The position numbers and the translations under genes are program-made. Under the pieces are notes generated by a model, which was given only the letters and a program-made list of their open reading frames with translations, searched no databases and was not told the DNA's origin. Positions 54,498 to 61,488 of a stretch of 64,000 bases of DNA are shown here, in pieces (the stretch's first letter is position 1; each line of letters begins with the position of its first letter). This DNA comes from Paenibacillus sp. MMS20-IR301 (GTDB lineage: Bacteria > Bacillota > Bacilli > Paenibacillales > Paenibacillaceae), in NCBI RefSeq assembly GCF_032302195.1, contig NZ_CP135275.1:5214001-5278000 (forward strand), given 5' to 3'.

Positions 54498-55289
54498 CTA
54501 CAATAATGCTGTCAAGACTAAGACGACGATAAACATAGCAACAAACAGCGTATCAGCTGCGCCCCACCTCAGGCGGTGGTACCGGCTGCGCGGCGCATCC
54601 ATGCGGAAGCCCCGGGCTTCCATGGAATAGACCAGGTCCTGGGCACGCCGGAAGGCACTGGCGATTACCGGAACCAGCAGGGATACCAGCATCTTCGCCT
54701 TCTCCTTCAGCGGCAGCTCCTTCAGATCCGCCCCCCGTGAAGCCTGGGCCTTGAGGATAATCTGTGCTTCATCGAGAATCGTCGGAATGAAACGCAGCGC
54801 AATGCTGATCATCAGTGTAAGCCGGTCCGGCGACAGCCCCAGCTTCTTGAATGGTGCGAGCACCCCTTCAAGACCCTGGTTCAGCTTGGCGGGAGTTGTT
54901 GTGAAGGTCAGCAGTGCCGTGAAGGTCAGCAGGAACAGCATGCGGATGACGGAGAATGCCCCCAGCCGCAGTCCGTCCTCATGGAGTGCGAACGCCCCCA
55001 GTGACCAGAGGACCTCCCCTTCCTTCACCGACAATGTCTGGACAATGAAAATGAATAGCATCAAATACCGCAGCGGCTTCGCAGCCTTAATAAAGTATTT
55101 AAGCGGAATGCGGGTGGTGGCCATGACGGCAATCGAAAATACCGCCAGCAGCCCCATCTCCATCCAGGAATTCGAGATCAGAATGATCGCTACGTAGAGG
55201 AGCATCCCGGTTATTTTGGATCTGGCGTCCAGCTTGTGAACCCAGGAGCCTGTATCAATGCTGCGTCCCAGCAGCAGCCGCTCATTCAT
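54498..55289 (-). CDS. ecfT: ECF transporter transmembrane component EcfT
   Basis: About 263 residues with five to six helices and the two coupling-helix signatures ending in Ala/Ser-Arg-Gly (KAQASRGADL and YSMEARGFRM) that dock to the ATPases. The N-terminal GSWVHKLDARSKI is conserved in EcfT. ATG 55289 has GGGGG 6 nt upstream and overlaps the ecfA2 stop by 8 nt. EcfT joins EcfA1/EcfA2 to interchangeable vitamin-binding S components. In Listeria this module also helps export FAD for flavinylation in the EET pathway. Confidence 0.93.
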   Translation of the reverse strand: MNERLLLGRSIDTGSWVHKLDARSKITGMLLYVAIILISNSWMEMGLLAVFSIAVMATTRIPLKYFIKAAKPLRYLMLFIFIVQTLSVKEGEVLWSLGAFALHEDGLRLGAFSVIRMLFLLTFTALLTFTTTPAKLNQGLEGVLAPFKKLGLSPDRLTLMISIALRFIPTILDEAQIILKAQASRGADLKELPLKEKAKMLVSLLVPVIASAFRRAQDLVYSMEARGFRMDAPRSRYHRLRWGAADTLFVAMFIVVLVLTALL

Positions 55290-56184
55290 GGTTATCCCCC
55301 GTTTCCTGCGCTCCGCGGGCTTCGCCGCGTTCAGCCAGCAGGGAGGATATCCGCTCAGCAAGGCCCTCCGCGCTAAGGACCGGCTTCTCACCGGCCAGGC
55401 CGAAGCGCTCAGCGGCGGCCTGCCAGTACCTTAGCGACTGCGGAACCGTCAGTCCGCAGCGCTCCAGAATCGCCGGATCAGCGGCCAGCTCCTGGCCGCT
55501 GCCCTGGAAGGCGAGCTCGCCGCCCTTCAGCAGGGCCCAGCTGTCGGCATACGGCAGCAGCTCATCCATCCGGTGCGTCACGATGATGATCGTCCGGCCC
55601 TGCTCGCGGCACAGCCGCTCCAGCAGCGCGATCAGCTCCGCGCGGCTTACGGGGTCCAGGGTAGCCGTCGGCTCGTCGAGCACGACAATATCCGGGTCCA
55701 TCGCCAGTACGGAGGCGATAGCTGCCTTACGCATCTGGCCTCCGCTAAGCCGGAACGGATTGCGTTCCAGCAGGGCAAGATCAAGCCCCATATCGGTCAT
55801 CGCTTTACGCGCCCGCTCCTTGGCTTCTTCCAGGCTCATGCCGAAGTTCATCGGCCCGAAGCAAAGATCCTTCTCGACCGTATCCTCGAACATCTGCTGC
55901 TCCGGGAACTGGAACACTAATCCGACCCGGCGGCGCAGCGGAAGCAGCTTCGGTGATTTCTCTCCTGCCTTAATCGTCACATCCAGCACCTGGACCGTGC
56001 CTTCTGTCGGCTTCAGAATCCCGTTGAACAGCTGCAGCAGCGTCGACTTTCCAGAGCCGGTAGCCCCGGCAATCCCGGTCAGCGAACCCTGGGCAATCTT
56101 CAGATCAATCCCGTGCAGCGCCGCCACCCGCCACATGCTGCGCTCAGCGTAGGTGTAGCTTACTTGCTGTAATTGTATGGCCAT
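55282..56184 (-). CDS. ecfA2: ECF transporter ATPase EcfA2
   Basis: 300 residues: Walker A GATGSGKST, Q-loop VFQFPEQQMFEDTVEKDLCFGPMNFG, signature RLSGGQMRKAAIAS, Walker B DIVVLDEPTATLDP and switch His in VTHRMDEL. The FPEQQ/FPExQLF-type Q-loop is typical of EcfA2. The start ATG 56184 lies within the last codons of ecfA1 (25-nt overlap), so translation is coupled. A C-terminal extension of about 70 residues (LTVPQSLRYWQAAAERFGL) is normal for the family. Confidence 0.93.
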   Translation of the reverse strand: MAIQLQQVSYTYAERSMWRVAALHGIDLKIAQGSLTGIAGATGSGKSTLLQLFNGILKPTEGTVQVLDVTIKAGEKSPKLLPLRRRVGLVFQFPEQQMFEDTVEKDLCFGPMNFGMSLEEAKERARKAMTDMGLDLALLERNPFRLSGGQMRKAAIASVLAMDPDIVVLDEPTATLDPVSRAELIALLERLCREQGRTIIIVTHRMDELLPYADSWALLKGGELAFQGSGQELAADPAILERCGLTVPQSLRYWQAAAERFGLAGEKPVLSAEGLAERISSLLAERGEARGAQETGDNHE

Positions 56185-57026
56185 AGCTTGTCTATAAGCT
56201 CCTTTTCGCTGGCGGGTACATCCACCGTAATTCCCCGGCTCTGCAGTTCCCGGGCAAGACGCCACGGGTACGGTTCCAGCAGATGGCATTGCGCAAGGAG
56301 GCTTTCGCTGCGGAACAGCTCCGCAGGCGGCACATCAGCAGCAATACTGCCGCCATGCAGGGCAAGCACACGGTCGGAGGCCAGAATCTCATCCGCATCA
56401 TGGGTAATCATCAGAATGGTGTAGGTCCCTTCTGCGCGCATATCCTGCAGAATAGCCATCAGCTCATTCCTGCTGCCTTCGTCTAACATAGAAGAGGCCT
56501 CGTCGAAGATGACGATGCCTGGCTTCATGGCGAGAATCGAAGCAATGGCGACACGCTGCTTCTGTCCGCCCGAAAGCTCTCCGGGATGCTTGGACAGCAG
56601 ATGGTTAATCCCCAGCTTCCCGGTATAGAACTCCAGCCGCTGCTTCATTTCCTCATAGGACAAACAAAGCCCTTCCAGGCCGAACAGAATATCCTCCTCT
56701 ACCGTCTGCCCGATGAACTGATTATCAGGATTCTGGAACACCATCCCGACACATTGCCGGATGTCCCGGGTCGTCTCCTCCTGCAGTCTGTGCCCGCAGA
56801 CATAAATCTCCCCGGCACTCTTAGGCAGCAGGGCATTCAGCAGCTTAACCAGTGTAGATTTCCCGCATCCGTTCGGGCCGACGATGCTTACCCACTGGCC
56901 CTGCGGAATGGACAAGGTAATATTATGGAGAATCGGATGCTCCGGATCATACCCGAAGGAGACCTCTTTGAGAGCTATAACAGCGGACTCCCCGCCTGCC
57001 TTATTCTCTTGGTTCAAATCATTCAT
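56160..57026 (-). CDS. ecfA1: ECF transporter ATPase EcfA1
   Basis: About 288 residues: FGYDPEHPILHNITLSIPQGQ, Walker A GPNGCGKST, Q-loop VFQNPDNQFIGQTVEEDILFG, signature ELSGGQKQRVAIAS, Walker B GIVIFDEASSMLDE and switch His in ITHDADEIL. The NPDNQ Q-loop and DEASSMLD are hallmarks of EcfA1. ATG 57026 is chosen because GGAAGG is 9 nt upstream; the first ATG at 57035 touches it. Downstream of eetB by 19 nt. Confidence 0.93.
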   Translation of the reverse strand: MNDLNQENKAGGESAVIALKEVSFGYDPEHPILHNITLSIPQGQWVSIVGPNGCGKSTLVKLLNALLPKSAGEIYVCGHRLQEETTRDIRQCVGMVFQNPDNQFIGQTVEEDILFGLEGLCLSYEEMKQRLEFYTGKLGINHLLSKHPGELSGGQKQRVAIASILAMKPGIVIFDEASSMLDEGSRNELMAILQDMRAEGTYTILMITHDADEILASDRVLALHGGSIAADVPPAELFRSESLLAQCHLLEPYPWRLARELQSRGITVDVPASEKELIDKLWPYNYSK

Positions 57027-57045
57027 GTTAGTCATCCTTCCGCTG

Positions 57046-57609
57046 CTAGTGACCCGGTCCGTTCAGGAACTCTTCAAACAAGGATATCTTGGATAGCGAC
57101 GCTACCACATACCGGACGGCAAAGCCCACAGCAATCCCTGTAACAATCCCGGTGATCAGCAGAACAGGCAGGTAGTAGAAAATACTCGACGAATGGAATA
57201 CAAACGAAGCCGCAAGCAGCTGGCCGGTATTATGGGCAAGCCCGCCTGCAATACTGATGCCGATGACGCTGAATCTGGTGCCGCCAAGCTTCACAAGGGC
57301 GAACATGACAACAAAGCTGAACAGCGAGCCGAACAGGCTGAAGAGCAGACTGGACAGTGTCCCAAGCAGAAAGGCCGTCAGCAGCGTCTTCAGAATCACG
57401 AGTACGAATACATCCCTCGCGCGCAGAAAGTAAATACAGGTCAAAATCATAATGTTGGCAAAGCCAAGCTTCGCCCCGGGCATCAGCCCCATCCCGGCAA
57501 GCGGGATCTGAGCCTCAACAATACTGAGCACCACCGCAACGGCTGCAAAAATCGCAATGATTACCGTCCGTTTGAGTGCTGTTGCGGATTCACTACTGGA
57601 CATAGCCAT
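57046..57609 (-). CDS. eetB: Gx transporter family membrane protein EetB
   Basis: 187 residues, five or six helices. The family (PF07456, older name heptaprenyl diphosphate synthase component I) is recognised by VEAQIPLAGMGLMPGAKLGFANIMILTCIYFLRARDVFVLVILKTLLTAFLLG and the Gly-rich GISIAGGLAHNTGQLLAASFVF. EetB is an essential membrane component of Listeria extracellular electron transfer. Its small helix bundle and the adjacency to ecfA1A2T make it look like an S-component. The start overlaps the eetA stop by 17 nt; GGGAGG precedes it. Confidence 0.92.
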   Translation of the reverse strand: MAMSSSESATALKRTVIIAIFAAVAVVLSIVEAQIPLAGMGLMPGAKLGFANIMILTCIYFLRARDVFVLVILKTLLTAFLLGTLSSLLFSLFGSLFSFVVMFALVKLGGTRFSVIGISIAGGLAHNTGQLLAASFVFHSSSIFYYLPVLLITGIVTGIAVGFAVRYVVASLSKISLFEEFLNGPGH

Positions 57610-57982
57610 CTACTTCATCCTCCCCCGACCCGCCTGCAATTTCTACTAATACCCGGTGCGGCAGACATACTATGGTCTGCTTGGGCAGTGTAATAAACCC
57701 GAATCCGAGGCATACCTGGTCCGGACAGTCGGCATCGTACATCTCGATTCCGTAATCATGCACCTTCAGAATGTTATAGCCCCGGTCAGTCCGGACCTCA
57801 ATCGTCTGTTCTTCCTTGGTCAGTGTTACCGTTTTGAATAATTCTCCGTCCACCGTTATATTCGCCACGAGCTCTTTGCCCGGCCCGCCTTTATCAGCAT
57901 CGTTTGACAGCCACCTCGGCACTATAAAAGCGAGCGCAGCAATCAGAACAATAGAAATCAGCAGCACATCTGCGCGTTTCAT
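57593..57982 (-). CDS. eetA: NusG-domain-II membrane-anchored protein EetA
   Basis: 129 residues: one N-terminal membrane helix (LLISIVLIAALAFIVP) and an extracytoplasmic beta-barrel-like NusG domain II (30-125) with the conserved YDADCPDQVCLGFG and TIVCLPHRVLVEI; three Cys residues are conserved in the family. EetA acts with EetB between Ndh2's quinone and the flavinylated lipoprotein in Listeria. It is the first gene of the leftward operon eetA-eetB-ecfA1-ecfA2-ecfT-U32, with AAGGGAG before its ATG. Confidence 0.92.
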   Translation of the reverse strand: MKRADVLLISIVLIAALAFIVPRWLSNDADKGGPGKELVANITVDGELFKTVTLTKEEQTIEVRTDRGYNILKVHDYGIEMYDADCPDQVCLGFGFITLPKQTIVCLPHRVLVEIAGGSGEDEVDGYVQ

Positions 57983-58109
57983 AAAAATCTCCCTTATTTT
58001 TTAATTAAAAACCAGACTTAATAATTATAACGGTCTGCCCTCAATCCTTCAATGAATGTAGTCGTTAATTGTCGCATTTCATGCCCAGTTCACAAAATAG
58101 GCACGCAAA

Positions 58110-58153
58110 GCAGAAGCGGAACCTTCCTGAAATTGGATGGCATCCGCTTCTGC
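58110..58153 (-). terminator. Hairpin after the HD-GYP gene, probable terminator
   Basis: GCAGAAGCGGA and TCCGCTTCTGC are perfect 11-bp arms with inner pairing (GGAT/TTCC). It lies 37 nt after the HD-GYP stop on the minus strand. Only a short T tract follows, so strength is uncertain. Confidence 0.6.
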
Positions 58154-58189
58154 AAGAAATATAAGGATAAACGGGAGGTGAAGCCCTTT

Positions 58190-59725
58190 TTATCCGGTTT
58201 TGACCGGATAGATATCCTGGTGCAGCCGGGCCTTCCGCCCGAAATAGTCCAGGAACAATCCGGCGAATTCCGGGTCCCACTGGCTGCCTCTCCCCTGCTC
58301 CAGAATGGCCAGTGCCCGGTCATGATCCATCCCCTTGCGGTAAGGCCGGTCCGAGGTCATCGCATCATAGGCATCCGCCACCGCAATAATCCGGCCATGC
58401 AGCGGAATATCCGTTCCTGCCAGACCATCCGGATATCCTCTGCCGTCATAACGCTCATGATGTGAACGTACGCCGCCAAGATAAGGCTCCATCTTCTCAG
58501 CCGGCTCTATCTGACGCAGGATGTTCTCCCCCAGCACCGGATGGCTCTTGATCTGGTCAAACTCCTCCTCCGTCAGCGCCTCTTCCTTGAACAAAACGCT
58601 GTCACTTACACCGATTTTGCCGATATCATGCAGCAGAGCCGATTTGCGCAGGTTATCCAGCTCCTGGCCCGTAAGCCCGGCAAGCTGTCCGATAATGACG
58701 GAATATTCCGCCACCCGCAGCGAATGACCCGCGGTATAGGAGTCACGGGCATCCAGCGCCACAGCAAGCGTGGTGAAGTAGCTGTCCAGCAGCTGCCGGT
58801 TCTGTTGCTCCCGGGCCTGCAGCCCCCGGACCATCATATTAAAGCCCGCTACCAGCTTCGAGAATTCATCGGAATATTCGTCCTGCACCTGGATCAGATT
58901 CCCGTCCTTCACCTGATTCATTGCCTGGTACAGCTCATCAATCGGGTGCTGCACACTGCTCGTCAGCAGCCAGGCCGCGATGGAGGAGAAGGTGGTCCCG
59001 ATCAGCAGCACCATCCCTGCCCAGGCCCAGTAATTCTGCATCCCGACTCCAACTACCGCACCTCCTTGATCATGCAGGCGGATATGTGTAGCCATGATAA
59101 ACAGAAACAGCGGAAAGGTGCCGATCAGCATACAGCTCACCATAAATTTGGGGCGGATCGGTATAAACACATGCCCTTCCAGTGAAAAATCAACACCATA
59201 CTGTTCCAGCGCGCGGTTTCTGAATTCTTTGATCAGGGGAATAATTGCCGTACAGGTAAGGAAAAACTCAATCAGCGCATGCATACTGGCCACCAGTACA
59301 GCTCCGCCCATTGCTATAAGCATATAGAAATACGGTATCGTAATCCATCCATTACGGATCATCCAGAACGTCATTAGTATAGCCGGCAGGGATAACCCCA
59401 TGAGATGCGGCCCCAGAATCCGCTGTACCGCCCGTTTGGGCATTTGATGGGTATGGAGATATGCCTTCTCCAGCATCGGCAGTGTCAGATTCTCCTCAAG
59501 CAGAGCTGCCCGGATTGGCTTAATCTGATTAAGGAAGACCCCGATCTCCATTACTGCCATAATGATGAAGGAAAGCATGAGAACCAGCAGAAGACGGAAA
59601 AACTCCTGGGTGCTTATCGTCAGCGAGGACAACAGAAGCAGACTTCCTACGGCCAGCACTGCCACTACTGAGCCGAATATATAATTCCGGATCTGATTCT
59701 TTAAAAATATTCTGTATAGTCTCAT
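58190..59725 (-). CDS. Membrane HD-GYP domain protein with HAMP (putative c-di-GMP phosphodiesterase)
   Basis: About 511 residues: six or so N-terminal helices (15-300; the ABC-free 6TM arrangement of HD-GYP sensors), HAMP (DELYQAMNQVKDGNLIQVQDEYSDEFSKLVAGFN), and a C-terminal HD-GYP domain with HDIGKIGVSDSVL, VRSHHERYDGRGYPDGL and AVADAYDAMTSDRPYR. All HD and GYP motif residues needed for c-di-GMP hydrolysis are present. ATG 59725 has GAGG 5 nt upstream; an in-frame ATG at 59854 has no ribosome site. The c-di-GMP riboswitch 3.8 kb away makes a regulatory link attractive. Confidence 0.93.
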   Translation of the reverse strand: MRLYRIFLKNQIRNYIFGSVVAVLAVGSLLLLSSLTISTQEFFRLLLVLMLSFIIMAVMEIGVFLNQIKPIRAALLEENLTLPMLEKAYLHTHQMPKRAVQRILGPHLMGLSLPAILMTFWMIRNGWITIPYFYMLIAMGGAVLVASMHALIEFFLTCTAIIPLIKEFRNRALEQYGVDFSLEGHVFIPIRPKFMVSCMLIGTFPLFLFIMATHIRLHDQGGAVVGVGMQNYWAWAGMVLLIGTTFSSIAAWLLTSSVQHPIDELYQAMNQVKDGNLIQVQDEYSDEFSKLVAGFNMMVRGLQAREQQNRQLLDSYFTTLAVALDARDSYTAGHSLRVAEYSVIIGQLAGLTGQELDNLRKSALLHDIGKIGVSDSVLFKEEALTEEEFDQIKSHPVLGENILRQIEPAEKMEPYLGGVRSHHERYDGRGYPDGLAGTDIPLHGRIIAVADAYDAMTSDRPYRKGMDHDRALAILEQGRGSQWDPEFAGLFLDYFGRKARLHQDIYPVKTG

Positions 59726-59889
59726 CTGTACCTCATTCCCGTCCGGCCTCAGCCCGTTACCGCTTGTATTTATATATTTTTCATGATATAATAATCCAAT
59801 ATTTGTTTTCGAGTATATTATCCCCATCAAGAAGATGTCAGGCCGATGAATCACTTTTCTATACTATCGGCAGTTTGGACACAAAATCT

Positions 59890-60160
59890 TACGTTTTCTT
59901 GCAGGACCTTTCCTTTTTATGAGATCAAATTCGAACATAGCATTCCGATTCACACTGGCGCGGCCACGGAGCCGCAAGGACAAAAGAGAGGTAGGGCTTT
60001 TGTCGTATTGGAAGGATTTTTCTCGCCACACGGCTGCTGGAAATAACAAGGAACTACGACACCCGTTTCGCTCACAAACGGCGGGGGATTCATATACCGA
60101 TAAGCATGGCTGTGCTGCTTCCCTGAACGCAGGGAAAGGCCCCATGTGTGGAACATATTA
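59890..60160. other. Hairpin-rich stretch of unknown type, possible non-coding RNA or repeat
   Basis: Successive stems are visible: GCGGC/GCCGC (near 59960-59975), GACAAAAG/CTTTTGTC (8 bp, 59979-60004), CCGTTT/AAACGG (60064-60082) and TTCCCTG/CAGGGAA (60119-60136). Short frames exist on both strands (80 residues rightward, 68 and 93 leftward), none with a good ribosome binding site. GC content and structure differ from the AT-rich flanks. No known RNA family was recognised. Confidence 0.4.
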
Positions 60161-60197
60161 GCGCCCGGTAACCGCCTAATTTGCGGATACCGGGCGC
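60161..60197. terminator. Hairpin after the alpha/beta hydrolase gene
   Basis: GCGCCCGGTA and TACCGGGCGC pair perfectly (10 bp), with inner CCGC/GCGG. It lies 21 nt past the stop at 60218 on the minus strand. T-runs are weak on both sides. Confidence 0.6.
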
Positions 60198-60217
60198 GTC
60201 TACGTTTCAGGAGGTAT

Positions 60218-61183
60218 TCAGACCGGACGGACCGATGCCGGATTGTCTACATAACGCTCCACGAATTGGCCAACCTTGCGGACATATTGTATTTTATCCG
60301 TATCATAAGCAAGACCATGCCCCGCTCCATGCACTACCATCTGCTCCTTCGGACTGCTGCAGGCGCGGTACAATTCCTCCATCATCGCAAACGGCACGAA
60401 CTTATCCGCGTCTCCATGAATGAACAGGATCGGAACCCTTGCTTTGCGCACCTGCTTCAGCGCAGAGGCTTCACCAAAGAGATAACCGGCCTTGAGCTTG
60501 GTAACTAAGCTGGCAACCGGCACGAACGGAAAGCTCGGCAGACGGTACATCCGCCATAGCTGATAGGACAGCTGGGCTTTGACCGAAGTGTATCCGCAAT
60601 CCGCTACCACTGCCTTCACCTGCGGAGGCAGCTCTTCCCCGGCCGTCATCATCACGGTTGCTCCGCCCATCGATACACCATGCAGTACAATCTGCGCTTC
60701 AGGTCCGGTTTCCTCCAGAATATAATTGATCCACTGCAGATAATCGCGCCGTTCGTGCCAGCCGAAGCCAATATAGCTGCCTTCACTCTGCCCGTGCCCT
60801 CTGGCATCAGGAAGGAGCACATTATAGCCCAGATTATCGTAATAGTTCTTGGCGGTTGCTCCCATATCCTTGGCTTTGCCGGAATAGCCGTGGGCAATAA
60901 TCACCGTACGCCCGGCAGCCCGCCCCGATGCCAGAAAGTAACCCTTCAGCTTCAGTCCATCATGCGAGATCAGTTCAGCTTCGCGGAAGCTTTGCCGTGA
61001 CACCCAGTCTGCGCCTTCCCCCCATGAAGCGCCGGCTACCGGCGGGTCAACCTTGAGATCCGGTGTCTTTGCCAGGAAATCCTTCGGCGCCCGCTTAATT
61101 GCCACTCCGTAAAAGAAGAATCCTGCATACACTACCCCTGCTACCATAATAATAAGCCCTGCAAGCAGGATTACACTCCACAT
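60218..61183 (-). CDS. Alpha/beta hydrolase, membrane-anchored (YqkD-like)
   Basis: 321 residues. One N-terminal hydrophobic helix (VILLAGLIIMVAGVVYAGFFF) then an alpha/beta hydrolase fold with oxyanion motif IIAHGYSGKAKDMG, nucleophile Ser in HGVSMGGA, Asp in FIHGDADKFVP and His in VHGAGHGLAY. The layout resembles Bacillus YqkD-type esterases. The likely role is an esterase or peptidase-like hydrolase at the membrane; substrate unknown. GGAGAAAC precedes the ATG. Confidence 0.9.
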   Translation of the reverse strand: MWSVILLAGLIIMVAGVVYAGFFFYGVAIKRAPKDFLAKTPDLKVDPPVAGASWGEGADWVSRQSFREAELISHDGLKLKGYFLASGRAAGRTVIIAHGYSGKAKDMGATAKNYYDNLGYNVLLPDARGHGQSEGSYIGFGWHERRDYLQWINYILEETGPEAQIVLHGVSMGGATVMMTAGEELPPQVKAVVADCGYTSVKAQLSYQLWRMYRLPSFPFVPVASLVTKLKAGYLFGEASALKQVRKARVPILFIHGDADKFVPFAMMEELYRACSSPKEQMVVHGAGHGLAYDTDKIQYVRKVGQFVERYVDNPASVRPV

Positions 61184-61332
61184 ACACGTTTCTCCTTCCG
61201 GTGAATACCCAGATACTTCAGGGTGATTAATACTCTTGTGTCAACAAACCAGCAGCTATGCAGTCAGTATAGCACGGCTTCCAGCCATCTTGAAATTTCT
61301 GCCGGCAGTCTGGATGTTGCGGTTATTCCGCA

Positions 61333-61380
61333 TAAAATAACCCCACAATGTGGGGCTGTATGACTGAGGCACTTTGCGGA
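61333..61380. repeat. Dispersed hairpin repeat (AAATAACCCCACAA family), copy 2
   Basis: It shares AAAATAACCCCACAA, GTGG, GCT and ACTTTGCGG in order with 24244-24302. CCCCACA and TGTGGGG form a compact hairpin in this copy. Confidence 0.6.
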
Positions 61381-61409
61381 CTCCTAACCCTTATTGATTC
61401 TAAAGGATT

Positions 61410-61452
61410 AAAAGGGCTGCTCTCGGAGCATATTTCCTCCAAAAGCAGCCCC
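61410..61452 (-). terminator. Terminator of the TPTA-repeat surface protein gene
   Basis: GGGGCTGCT and AGCAGCCC arms with inner TTTGGAGGAA/GCTCC pairing, followed by TTTT on the minus strand, 37 nt after the stop. Confidence 0.75.
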
Positions 61453-61488
61453 AAAGTCGCCATTAGCCCGTGGTAAACAGCAAATAGT

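Noticed and set aside
59919-60161. 80-residue rightward frame and leftward frames of 68 and 93 residues in the structured stretch
   Set aside because: No ribosome binding sites; three competing frames in a hairpin-rich region suggest non-coding sequence.
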